Assembly: GCA_018660305.1 (NCBI GenBank) | Contig: JABJKO010000102.1 | Location: 1-6,569 of the forward strand | From: Rhodospirillaceae bacterium | Lineage (GTDB): Bacteria; Pseudomonadota; Alphaproteobacteria; MPNO01; UBA2964 | Direction: 5' to 3' | DNA length: 6,569 nucleotides | Shown here: piece by piece, positions 1 to 6,569 of the stretch | Numbering within the stretch: position 1 is the first letter of the stretch | Layout of the letters: each line of letters begins with the position of its first letter | Position numbers and translations under genes: made by a program | Notes under the pieces: model-generated | Seen by the model: the letters and a program-made list of their open reading frames with translations, nothing else | The model's database searches: none | Told to the model about the DNA's origin: nothing

Positions 1-944
1 CCGCCTACGCGGCGGGCATTTTCCATCTCTTCCCCCATGCCTTCTTCAAGGCCCTTCTGTTCCTCGGCGCCGGCTCGGTCATACACGCCATGTCCGCCGA
101 ACAGGATATGCGCAAGATGGGTGGCATCTGGAAGATGATACCTTGGACTTATGGGTTGATGTGGGTCGGAAGCCTATCCCTTGCCGGTGCACCCATATTC
201 TCCGGCTTTTTCTCGAAGGATATCGTGCTCGAAGCGGCGTTCGCGGCTGGCACTGGGCCAGGAGCGTATGCATTCTGGCTCGGCATTTTCGCGGCACTCC
301 TGACGGCCTTTTATTCATGGCGCCTGATTTTCCTGACCTTCCATGGGGCGCCGCGGGCTGACGAACGTGTCATGGCTCATGTGCATGAATCGCCAAAAAT
401 AATGATCATTCCACTGCTGGTTCTCGCTCTTGGAGCCATTTTTGCCGGTGGGATTGGTTACAGCGCCTTCGTTGGCGACGGAATGAAGGAGTTCTGGGGT
501 GCCTCGATCTTTGTGTTACCGACCAACACAGCGCTCGCCGACGCGCATCATGTTCCATTCTGGGTTAAGGCCGCCCCGCTTGTAGTTGGTGCCATTGGCA
601 TCGCGCTCGCCTTCTACATGTACATGATGAGAACCGACCTGCCGGCGAAGGTCGCCGCGCGGTTCAACGGCCTCTATCTGTTCCTGTACAACAAATGGTA
701 TTTCGACGAGCTGTTCGATTTTCTGTTCGTCCGGCCGGCACATTATCTCGGCCGGGAGCTCTGGCGTGAAGGCGATGGGACGCTGATCGACGGGCTTGGT
801 CCCGACGGCATAACGGCGGTCACAAGGAATCTGGCGGCCCGGGTGAGCCGCCTGCAGTCCGGCTTTGTCTACCATTATGCGTTCGCCATGCTGATCGGCG
901 TCGCCGGGCTGGTTACGCTTTATCTCTTTACGTTGGGCGGGTAA
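1..944 (+). CDS. nuoL: NADH-quinone oxidoreductase subunit L (NuoL), C-terminal part
   Basis: This is the last 313 codons of NuoL, read from base 3; the 5' half is outside the window. NuoL is the distal antiporter-like subunit of the complex I membrane arm and is thought to move one of the pumped protons. The fragment opens in the conserved helix holding H12-A-F-F-K16, where K16 matches the essential lysine of TM12, followed by GAGSVIHA and the loop MSAEQDMRKMGG (30-41). FSKD follows at about 70-73, then several hydrophobic helices. The C-terminal part carries the long amphipathic lateral helix typical of NuoL, with KWYFDELFDF from residue 231 and then GREL..GDGTLIDGLGPDG, and ends in a final membrane helix (VYHYAFAMLIGVAGLVTLYLF region). 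The stop is TAA at 942-944. A proline precedes H12 where threonine is usual. nuoM starts 6 bases later. The family call is secure because NuoM and NuoN lack this C-terminal extension. Confidence 0.97.
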   Translation, partial: AYAAGIFHLFPHAFFKALLFLGAGSVIHAMSAEQDMRKMGGIWKMIPWTYGLMWVGSLSLAGAPIFSGFFSKDIVLEAAFAAGTGPGAYAFWLGIFAALLTAFYSWRLIFLTFHGAPRADERVMAHVHESPKIMIIPLLVLALGAIFAGGIGYSAFVGDGMKEFWGASIFVLPTNTALADAHHVPFWVKAAPLVVGAIGIALAFYMYMMRTDLPAKVAARFNGLYLFLYNKWYFDELFDFLFVRPAHYLGRELWREGDGTLIDGLGPDGITAVTRNLAARVSRLQSGFVYHYAFAMLIGVAGLVTLYLFTLGG

Positions 945-950
945 TTGGTC

Positions 951-2468
951 ATGAGCGAATACCCCGTCCTGAGCATCGTAACGTTTCTGCCGCTGATCGG
1001 CGTTCTCTTTATATTCCTGATCCGCGATCGCGATGAAGAGATCGTGGCCGGCAACGCGCGTTTCGCCGCGCTGTTCACGTCCCTTTTCACCTTCGCTTTC
1101 TCCCTTTGGCTGTGGATCAGTTTCGATCGCACCACCGCCGATTTTCAGCTTGTGGAAAAGAGGGTCTGGATCGAAAGCCTGAACATCTCCTACCACATGG
1201 GGGTCGACGGCATCTCCATGCTGTTTGTTCTCCTGTCGACGCTGCTGACGCCTATTTGCATTCTCGCCAGCTGGGACGCCATCAAGACACGGGTGAAGGA
1301 GTACATGATCGCGTTTCTGGTTCTGGAAACGCTGATGATCGGCATGTTCTGTGCGCTCGATTTCGTGCTGTTCTATATCTTCTTCGAGGGCGTCCTGATC
1401 CCCATGTTCCTGATCATCGGCGTGTGGGGCGGACAGCGGCGGGTCTATGCCGCGTTCAAGTTCTTTCTTTATACGCTGACCGGCTCGGTCCTGATGCTGC
1501 TGGCGATCCTCGCCATCTACCTGACCGCCGGGACGACCGATATTCCGGCGCTCATGAAGTACACGCTTCCGGCCAATATGCAGCTCTGGCTATGGCTGGC
1601 CTTCTTCGCGAGTTTCGCGGTGAAAGTTCCCATGTGGCCGGTTCGCACCTGGTTGCCGGACGCCCATGTGGAAGCGCCAACCGCCGGCTCGGTCATCCTT
1701 GCCGGTGTTCTGCTGAAGATGGGCGCCTACGGCTTCCTCCGTTTCTCCGTTCCCATGCTGCCCTATGCCAGCGATTTCTTTACGCCGTTTATTTTCACCC
1801 TGAGCATCATCGCGGTGATCTACACGTCGCTCGTGGCGCTGGCTCAGCTTGATATGAAAAAGCTGATCGCCTATTCGTCGGTCGCGCATATGGGATTTGT
1901 CACCCTTGGTATCTTTTCGCTGAATGAACAGGGGGTGCAGGGCGCCATATACCAGATGCTGAGCCATGGCATCGTCTCGGCGGCACTGTTCCTCGTGGTG
2001 GGCGTGATTTACGACCGCATCCACACCCGGGAGATCGCCCGTTATGGCGGTCTGGTGGAACGCATGCCGGTTTACGCGCTGATCTTCATGATCTTTATGC
2101 TGGCCAGCGTCGGTCTGCCGGGCACCAGCGGGTTTGTCGGCGAGTTCCTGGTCCTGGTCGGCCTGTTCCAGGTGAGCACCTGGGTCGCGACCCTCGCGAC
2201 GACCGGTATCGTTCTTGGGGCGGCCTACATGCTGTATCTCTATCGCCGTGTGATTTTCGGCAAAATCACGAAAGACGATCTCAAATCGATCATGGATGTA
2301 AACCGGCGAGAAATGGCCGTATTTGCCCCTCTCATCTTCCTGACGATCCTGATGGGAATCTATCCCGGCCCGTTCCTCGATATCATGGAAGTTTCCGTGG
2401 CCAATCTGGTTGAGCAGCACAAAGCGGCAATGGCGGCGTTTGAAAGCGTCGCCGTGGCCGGACGATAG
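951..2468 (+). CDS. nuoM: NADH-quinone oxidoreductase subunit M (NuoM)
   Basis: This 505-residue polytopic inner-membrane protein is the middle antiporter-like subunit of complex I and is full length for the family (about 500). Its proton-channel residues are visible: E146 in FFEGVLIPM (E. coli E144), K225 in [21 protein letters not shown] (E. coli K234), K256 in LLKMGAYG (E. coli K265), H313 in YSSVAHMG, H338 in MLSHG, and E398 in [12 protein letters not shown] (E. coli E407). About 14 hydrophobic segments run through it. I chose ATG 951 because a purine-rich GGGCGGG (935-941) lies 9 bases upstream and the product then begins [15 protein letters not shown], as NuoM proteins do. An in-frame TTG at 945 would add only two residues, with spacing too short for that site. 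It lies between nuoL and nuoN with 6-base gaps on both sides and is surely co-transcribed with them. The stop is TAG. Confidence 0.98.
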   Translation: MSEYPVLSIVTFLPLIGVLFIFLIRDRDEEIVAGNARFAALFTSLFTFAFSLWLWISFDRTTADFQLVEKRVWIESLNISYHMGVDGISMLFVLLSTLLTPICILASWDAIKTRVKEYMIAFLVLETLMIGMFCALDFVLFYIFFEGVLIPMFLIIGVWGGQRRVYAAFKFFLYTLTGSVLMLLAILAIYLTAGTTDIPALMKYTLPANMQLWLWLAFFASFAVKVPMWPVRTWLPDAHVEAPTAGSVILAGVLLKMGAYGFLRFSVPMLPYASDFFTPFIFTLSIIAVIYTSLVALAQLDMKKLIAYSSVAHMGFVTLGIFSLNEQGVQGAIYQMLSHGIVSAALFLVVGVIYDRIHTREIARYGGLVERMPVYALIFMIFMLASVGLPGTSGFVGEFLVLVGLFQVSTWVATLATTGIVLGAAYMLYLYRRVIFGKITKDDLKSIMDVNRREMAVFAPLIFLTILMGIYPGPFLDIMEVSVANLVEQHKAAMAAFESVAVAGR

Positions 2469-2471
2469 GAG
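2467..2471 (+). promoter_or_regulatory. Ribosome binding site of nuoN
   Basis: AGGAG, embedded in the nuoM TAG stop (2466-2468), is the clearest Shine-Dalgarno match in the window. It is 3 bases from ATG 2475 and 6 bases from GTG 2478, so the spacing favours the GTG slightly. Because the site begins inside the nuoM stop codon, ribosomes finishing nuoM would be placed directly on it. Confidence 0.6.
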
Positions 2472-2474
2472 CGT

Positions 2475-3929
2475 ATGGTGACGGGGATGCCTAATCTGAT
2501 ACCAGCCCTGCCGGAAATCGTCCTGGCCTGTGCATCCATGGCGCTTCTGCTGGTGGGAGTGTTCCGCGGGGACCAATCGACCCGCTCGGTCTCATGGATT
2601 TCCATCCTCGCGCTGGTTGTTGCCGGTATTGTTCTGTCCAGCATTCAGGAGGGACGGATGACGGCCTTCGGCGGCCAGTTCGTGCTCGACGAATTTGCTC
2701 ATTTCATGAAATGGCTGGTGGTCATCGGCTCTGCCCTGGCCATCGTTATGGCGCTTTCCTACAACGAACAGGAAGGCATCGCCCGCTTCGAATATCCGGT
2801 GCTTATTCTGTTCGCGACGCTGGGCATGTTCATGATGGTGTCGGCGAACGATCTGATCTCGCTCTATATCGGTCTGGAACTGCAAAGCCTGTCGCTTTAT
2901 GTGGTGGCCGCGTTCAGACGGGAATCCCTCCGCTCATCGGAAGCCGGCCTCAAATATTTCGTCCTGGGCGCGCTGTCGTCCGGCATGCTGCTTTATGGCG
3001 CCTCGCTGGTTTATGGCTTTACCGGAACCACATCCTTCGATTCCCTGGCCATGCTCTTCAAGGGCTTGGGCGGCGAGGGGCCCAGCGTGGGGTTGGTGGT
3101 CGGTCTGGTGTTTCTGATATCCGGTCTCGCCTTCAAGGTATCGGCGGTGCCGTTTCATATGTGGACGCCCGATGTTTATGAGGGAGCGCCCACGCCGGTT
3201 ACCGCTTTCTTCGCGGTCGCGCCTAAAATCGCGGCGATTGCGCTGTTTGTCAGGCTCCTGATCGGGCCGTTCGGGGTCCTGGTGGGCGATTGGCAGCAGG
3301 TCATCATTCTGATTTCCATTGGTTCCATGATCCTCGGCGCACTGGCCGCGATCATGCAGACCAACATCAAACGTCTGCTTGCCTATAGTTCCATCGGTCA
3401 TGTGGGCTATGCGCTGATCGGCCTGGCGACCGCGAACGAGTCCGGTGTGCGCGGCATCCTTGTCTATATGGCAATCTATCTTGCCATGAATGTGGGGACG
3501 TTCTGCTGTGTGCTGGCCATGCGCCGCACCGGGCGGATGGTGGAAGAGATCGAGGATCTGGCCGGGCTTGCGCGAAATCAGCCGGTGCTGGCCATGGCGC
3601 TCGCGCTGCTGATGTTCTCCATGGCCGGCATTCCGCCGCTCGCCGGGTTCTTTGGCAAGTATTTCATCTTCCTGGCCGCCATCGAAGCGGAGCTTTACAC
3701 GCTCGCGGTAATCGGCGTCCTGAGCAGCGTCGTCGGTGCGTATTATTATTTGCGCATCATCAAGGTCATGTATTTCGACGAACCGGCTGACGCCTTTGAC
3801 CGGACCATGGGGAATGAACTACGGATTGTCCTCGCTGTTTCGACCCTGTTCGTGACCTTCTTTATCGTTCAGCCCGACCTTATCGTGAATGGCGCCGGCG
3901 CCGCTGCGCGGGTTTTGTTCGCGGGGTGA
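2475..3929 (+). CDS. nuoN: NADH-quinone oxidoreductase subunit N (NuoN)
   Basis: NuoN is the antiporter-like subunit of complex I nearest the quinone-binding arm. The 484-residue product is of normal length and has about 14 membrane segments. Key residues, numbered from ATG 2475, align with those studied in E. coli NuoN: E135 in [10 protein letters not shown] (E133), K160 in [10 protein letters not shown] (K158), K221 in [23 protein letters not shown] (K217), H228 (H224), K251 in VAPKIAA (K247) and K395 in GFFGKYFIF (K395). [17 protein letters not shown] (about 296-312) is the usual family signature. The start is not certain: ATG 2475 is only 3 bases from an AGGAG, while GTG 2478 sits at better spacing and would give a 483-residue protein; [10 protein letters not shown] begins at ATG 2487. 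The gene follows nuoM by 6 bases, and its TGA overlaps the GTG start of birA by 4 bases, which points to translational coupling. Confidence 0.97.
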   Translation: MVTGMPNLIPALPEIVLACASMALLLVGVFRGDQSTRSVSWISILALVVAGIVLSSIQEGRMTAFGGQFVLDEFAHFMKWLVVIGSALAIVMALSYNEQEGIARFEYPVLILFATLGMFMMVSANDLISLYIGLELQSLSLYVVAAFRRESLRSSEAGLKYFVLGALSSGMLLYGASLVYGFTGTTSFDSLAMLFKGLGGEGPSVGLVVGLVFLISGLAFKVSAVPFHMWTPDVYEGAPTPVTAFFAVAPKIAAIALFVRLLIGPFGVLVGDWQQVIILISIGSMILGALAAIMQTNIKRLLAYSSIGHVGYALIGLATANESGVRGILVYMAIYLAMNVGTFCCVLAMRRTGRMVEEIEDLAGLARNQPVLAMALALLMFSMAGIPPLAGFFGKYFIFLAAIEAELYTLAVIGVLSSVVGAYYYLRIIKVMYFDEPADAFDRTMGNELRIVLAVSTLFVTFFIVQPDLIVNGAGAAARVLFAG

Positions 3930-4687
3930 GCACCGCCGAAATGGCCGAGAGCCCCGACCTGCCGGCGGGCTACAGGCTGTTTTCCTTCCAGACCATCGAC
4001 AGTACCAACGCGGAAGCCCTGCGCCGTATGGAGAACGACGGCAGGCCCGGCGATGTAATCTGGTCACGGGAGCAGGAATCAGGCCGCGGACGGCGGGGGC
4101 GTGAATGGCTCTCCACAAAAGGCAATTTATTTGTCACGCTGTTGGTCACGGTGCCGCCGGAACGTCCCGTCGGCCAACTGGCCTTTGTCGCGGCAATCGG
4201 TATCGCCAATGGGCTGGGACGCTGTGTGCCCAAACCGGATAGAATCCGGCTTAAATGGCCAAACGATCTCCTTCTCCACGGCAGGAAACTCGGAGGGATA
4301 TTGATCGAACGGTCAGCCGGCAACCTCAATCCGGATCTTGTTGCTGTCGGAATCGGGCTGAACGTCTCATCAGCCGCGTTCCCCAACTCGGCCTGCCTGC
4401 GTGATTGCGGCAGCGAGGCGTCTGTTTCCGAACTGGTTGGCCTGATTTGTGATGAATTCGAAAAAACACGGGCTATCTGGCTGACCGACGGCTTTGGCCC
4501 GGTGAGGGATAGCTGGTTGGAGAGGGCCGACCACCTCGGAGAGACCATCACCGTCCGGTTTCCGGATGAGCGGACTGTGGAGGGCCAGTTCCGCGGCATA
4601 GATGACCATGGCGCTCTGGAACTGTGGCGGCCCGACGGGACATGTGAAATGATCGCCACGGGTGAAGTCTTCTTTTCGGCGGCGTAG
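3926..4687 (+). CDS. birA: Biotin--[acetyl-CoA-carboxylase] ligase (BirA), monofunctional
   Basis: This cytoplasmic enzyme activates biotin with ATP to biotinyl-5'-AMP and transfers it to a lysine of biotin carboxyl carrier domains such as AccB. The 253-residue product carries the class I catalytic core: DSTN (25-28), Q50-E-S followed by the biotinyl-AMP loop GRGRRGREW (53-61), KWPNDLL (110-116) with the catalytic-type lysine K110, GGILIE (123-128) and GIGLNV (142-147). A small C-terminal SH3-like domain follows (about 206-250, with [10 protein letters not shown]). The N-terminal winged-helix DNA-binding domain of E. coli BirA is absent, so this protein should not repress biotin genes itself; many Alphaproteobacteria use the GntR-type regulator BioR instead. 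The start is GTG 3926, overlapping the nuoN stop as GTGA; ATG 3941 (248 residues) is a possible alternative, since the conserved core begins near residue 16. No strong ribosome binding site is seen, which fits coupling to nuoN. Confidence 0.95.
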   Translation: MSTAEMAESPDLPAGYRLFSFQTIDSTNAEALRRMENDGRPGDVIWSREQESGRGRRGREWLSTKGNLFVTLLVTVPPERPVGQLAFVAAIGIANGLGRCVPKPDRIRLKWPNDLLLHGRKLGGILIERSAGNLNPDLVAVGIGLNVSSAAFPNSACLRDCGSEASVSELVGLICDEFEKTRAIWLTDGFGPVRDSWLERADHLGETITVRFPDERTVEGQFRGIDDHGALELWRPDGTCEMIATGEVFFSAA

Positions 4688-4695
4688 AATAGAGC

Positions 4696-5475
4696 ATGTT
4701 ACTGGCAATCGATTCCGGCAATACCAACATTGTCTTCGCTGTTTACGATGGCGAGGAACGACGCGGCGAATGGCGCGCGTCAAGTGACGCCAAGCGGACC
4801 GCCGATGAATACGGAGTCTGGCTCAATCAGTTGATGGCCATCGATGGCCTCGCGCGGAAGGACATAACGGATGCCATCATCGCGACCGTTGTGCCCGAGA
4901 CACTGTTCAGCCTGAAGAGTTTGTGCCGGAAGTATTTTTCGTCGGATCCCATGATTATCGGCGATCCCGAAATCGATATCGGTGTCGGTGTGCTTGTGAG
5001 TGCTCCCGATGAGGTGGGGGCGGACCGTCTTATCAACGCGGCGGCGGCCCATTGGCGCTATGGCGGCCCGCTGATCGTCATCGATTTCGGCACCGCGACC
5101 ACGTTCGATATCGTCGATGCGGACGGGAATTATTTTGGCGGTGTTATCGCGCCGGGCATTAATCTGTCGCTGGATGCGCTCCATATGGCGGCCGCCAAGC
5201 TGCCCCGCGTGGCTGTCCAGAAACCGGAGAGCGTCATCGGCAAACGCACCGTGCCGGCGATGATGTCCGGGGTTTATTGGGGCTATGTCGGCCTCATAGA
5301 AGGGCTTTTATCCCGCATCAAAGATGAATTTGGCGCGCCAATGGCCGTCGTCGCCACCGGCGGGCTGGCGCCGCTCTTTGCCGAGGCCACCGATACCATC
5401 CAGCATCTCGATCCCGACCTCACGCTGCGGGGGCTCGCTGAAGTTCATCGCCGCAACAAAACACAGCAGGCATGA
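4696..5475 (+). CDS. coaX: Type III pantothenate kinase (CoaX)
   Basis: CoaX phosphorylates pantothenate to 4'-phosphopantothenate, the first step of coenzyme A synthesis. It belongs to the ASKHA fold; family members need a monovalent cation and resist CoA feedback inhibition. The 259-residue length is typical. Visible motifs are the N-terminal phosphate loop D6-S-G-N-T-N11 right after MLLAI, PDEVGADRLINA (104-115) with the GADR substrate-binding element, the adenosine-site IDFGTATTFD (129-138) with D130, GGVIAPGI (148-155), and ATGGLAPLF (220-228). The ATG is fixed by the family's MLLAID-x-GNTN opening. It has only a weak AGAG beside it, 8 bases after the birA stop, so translation probably depends on upstream genes. 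The TGA stop is followed immediately by the rnj ATG in the same frame. No other class of pantothenate kinase is seen in the window. Confidence 0.96.
   Translation: MLLAIDSGNTNIVFAVYDGEERRGEWRASSDAKRTADEYGVWLNQLMAIDGLARKDITDAIIATVVPETLFSLKSLCRKYFSSDPMIIGDPEIDIGVGVLVSAPDEVGADRLINAAAAHWRYGGPLIVIDFGTATTFDIVDADGNYFGGVIAPGINLSLDALHMAAAKLPRVAVQKPESVIGKRTVPAMMSGVYWGYVGLIEGLLSRIKDEFGAPMAVVATGGLAPLFAEATDTIQHLDPDLTLRGLAEVHRRNKTQQA
5465..5470 (+). promoter_or_regulatory. Likely ribosome binding site of rnj
   Basis: AGCAGG differs from AGGAGG at one base and stands 5 bases before ATG 5476, inside the last codons of coaX. It supports that start for rnj and allows initiation independent of, or assisted by, ribosomes ending coaX. 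Confidence 0.45.
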
Positions 5476-6569
5476 ATGGCGCGTAAAACTCCGGAGTTAG
5501 TCTTCCTGCCTCTCGGCGGTGCCGGCGAAATCGGGATGAATTTGTCTCTCTATGGGTATGGGGACGATTGGCTGATTGTCGATTGCGGGATTACTTTTGG
5601 CGATGAACGGACGCCGGGTATCGATGTCATGGTGCCCGATATCAGCTTTATTACCGATTTGCCCGAAAAGCCGCTGGGTATCGTCCTCACCCATGCCCAT
5701 GAAGATCATCTGGGGGCCGTTCCTTACCTCTGGAGGGAGATCGGATGCCCGGTCTATGCGACGCCCTTCGCCAGCGGCCTGTTGCGCCGAAAATTGCCCG
5801 AGGCCGGGCTGGAAGGCAAAGTGCCCATTCGCGAAGTGCCGTGCGGAGGCGGCATTGAAATCGGCCCGTTTGATCTTCAATTTGTTTCGCTGGCGCACTC
5901 GGTGCCGGAAACCCAGGCCATTGCCATCACAACACCAGCCGGCACCATCCTTCATGCGACGGACTGGAAACTGGATTCGGCGCCCCTGCTGGGCCCGGTC
6001 ACCGACGAGGCCGCGCTCAAGCAAATTGGCGACGACGGTGTGATCGCCATGATGTGCGATTCCACCAATGTTTTTGTCGATGGAAGCTCCGGGTCGGAAG
6101 GTCCGCTGCGGGAAAGCCTGATCGAGATTGTCGGAAACTGCAAAGGACGGGTCGCCATCGCCTGTTTCGCGTCCAACGTGGCCCGTATGGAAACCTGTGT
6201 GGCGGCGGCGCAGGCCACGGGACGCCATGTGGGGCTGGTTGGCCGCTCCCTGTGGCGCATGAACGAGGTGGCGCGCGAATGCGGCTATCTGATGGATTGC
6301 CCGGAATTCGTCAATGTGGACGAGATCGATTTTCTGCCCCGGGAGGAAGTCCTGCTGATCGTGACCGGTAGCCAGGGTGAAGCTCAGGCGGCGCTTTCCC
6401 GCATCGCCTCGGGGGATCATCGCGATGTCAGCCTCGAAGCCGGCGACACGGTGATCTTTTCGTCCAAGGAAATACCCGGAAACGAAAAGGCCATCGGCCG
6501 TATCCAGAACAGGCTGGCGGCCGAGGGAATCAAAATCATCACCGAAGACAAGGAATTCGTCCATGTTTC
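5476..6569 (+). CDS. rnj: Ribonuclease J, N-terminal part (cut by window end)
   Basis: RNase J is a metallo-beta-lactamase/beta-CASP nuclease with 5'-3' exonuclease and endonuclease activity; in Alphaproteobacteria such as Sinorhizobium it takes part in rRNA 5'-end maturation and RNA turnover. About 364 codons of a usual 550 or so are present. The product opens MARKTPELVFLPLGGAGEIGMN. The two-zinc site is visible as H73-A-H75-E-D77-H78 (THAHEDHLGAV), H141 in HSVPE, and D163 in HATDWKLD. Family elements follow: CDSTN (near 195), ACFASNVARM, GRSLWRM, TGSQGEAQ (297-304) and VIFSSKEIPGNE. The window ends in VHV plus two bases (TC), as expected for the VHVSGHP motif. HATDWK replaces the usual HTGDWK. 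Start ATG 5476 directly follows the coaX TGA, with AGCAGG 5 bases upstream. The frame has no stop to the window edge. A long ORF on the other strand (5497-6564) is a shadow of this gene. Confidence 0.96.
   Translation, partial: MARKTPELVFLPLGGAGEIGMNLSLYGYGDDWLIVDCGITFGDERTPGIDVMVPDISFITDLPEKPLGIVLTHAHEDHLGAVPYLWREIGCPVYATPFASGLLRRKLPEAGLEGKVPIREVPCGGGIEIGPFDLQFVSLAHSVPETQAIAITTPAGTILHATDWKLDSAPLLGPVTDEAALKQIGDDGVIAMMCDSTNVFVDGSSGSEGPLRESLIEIVGNCKGRVAIACFASNVARMETCVAAAQATGRHVGLVGRSLWRMNEVARECGYLMDCPEFVNVDEIDFLPREEVLLIVTGSQGEAQAALSRIASGDHRDVSLEAGDTVIFSSKEIPGNEKAIGRIQNRLAAEGIKIITEDKEFVHV

Noticed and set aside
945..950. TTG at 945 as the nuoM start.
   Set aside because: It adds only two residues, lies 3 bases from the purine-rich site, and ATG 951 gives the usual NuoM N-terminus.
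516..1196. A 226-codon ORF on the - strand across the nuoL/nuoM junction.
   Set aside because: It is antisense to two confirmed genes and shows no recognisable motif or good ribosome site.
1590..2576. A 328-codon ORF on the - strand.
   Set aside because: It is antisense to nuoM and the start of nuoN, both with conserved catalytic residues; its product is a His-, Arg- and Gln-rich sequence with no domain pattern.
3891..3902. Perfect 12-base palindrome GGCGCCGGCGCC near the end of nuoN, considered as an operator or terminator stem.
   Set aside because: It encodes the Gly/Ala-rich nuoN tail, has no loop or T-tract, and short G+C palindromes are expected in such DNA.
3970..4659. A 229-codon ORF on the - strand.
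   Set aside because: It mirrors birA, which carries the full biotin ligase motif set; the antisense product is Ser-, Arg- and Pro-rich with no domain.
5497..6564. A 355-codon ORF on the - strand.
   Set aside because: It lies wholly antisense to rnj, whose + strand frame shows every expected RNase J motif up to the window end. The antisense product has no recognisable family, is rich in charged and polar residues, and looks like a mirror of the G+C-rich codon pattern.

Overview
The window is a compact run of housekeeping genes, all on the + strand, of the kind found in Alphaproteobacteria. It holds the 3' end of the respiratory complex I (nuo) operon, nuoL (partial), nuoM and nuoN, followed without a visible break by birA (biotin-protein ligase), coaX (type III pantothenate kinase) and the first part of rnj (ribonuclease J). 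The assignment to Alphaproteobacteria is an inference. It rests on the moderately high G+C, the nuoN-birA-rnj gene order as I know it from that class, the RNase J, and a BirA without a DNA-binding domain. I cannot name a genus.

Layout: nuoL occupies 1-944 (its 5' part lies outside the window), nuoM 951-2468, nuoN 2475-3929, birA 3926-4687, coaX 4696-5475 and rnj 5476-6569 (its 3' part lies outside). Gaps are 6, 6, -4, 8 and 0 bases. No stretch is long enough for an internal promoter or terminator between genes, and I saw no RNA gene, mobile element, CRISPR array or repeat array. The rnj gene has no stop codon before the window edge, so a simple stop-bounded ORF search misses it; its frame is covered on the other strand by a 355-codon spurious ORF.

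How the genes work together: NuoL, NuoM and NuoN are the three antiporter-like membrane subunits that carry out proton pumping in NADH:ubiquinone oxidoreductase, and their key charged residues are present. BirA attaches biotin to carboxylase carrier domains, CoaX makes 4'-phosphopantothenate for coenzyme A, and RNase J matures and degrades RNA. The packing suggests co-transcription and translational coupling of respiration, cofactor supply and RNA processing genes.

I found no convincing new system. The points worth a second look are small: departures from familiar motifs in RNase J and NuoL, and unusual junctions (three nuo genes in one reading frame separated only by single stop codons, and coaX/rnj joined in frame across one TGA).
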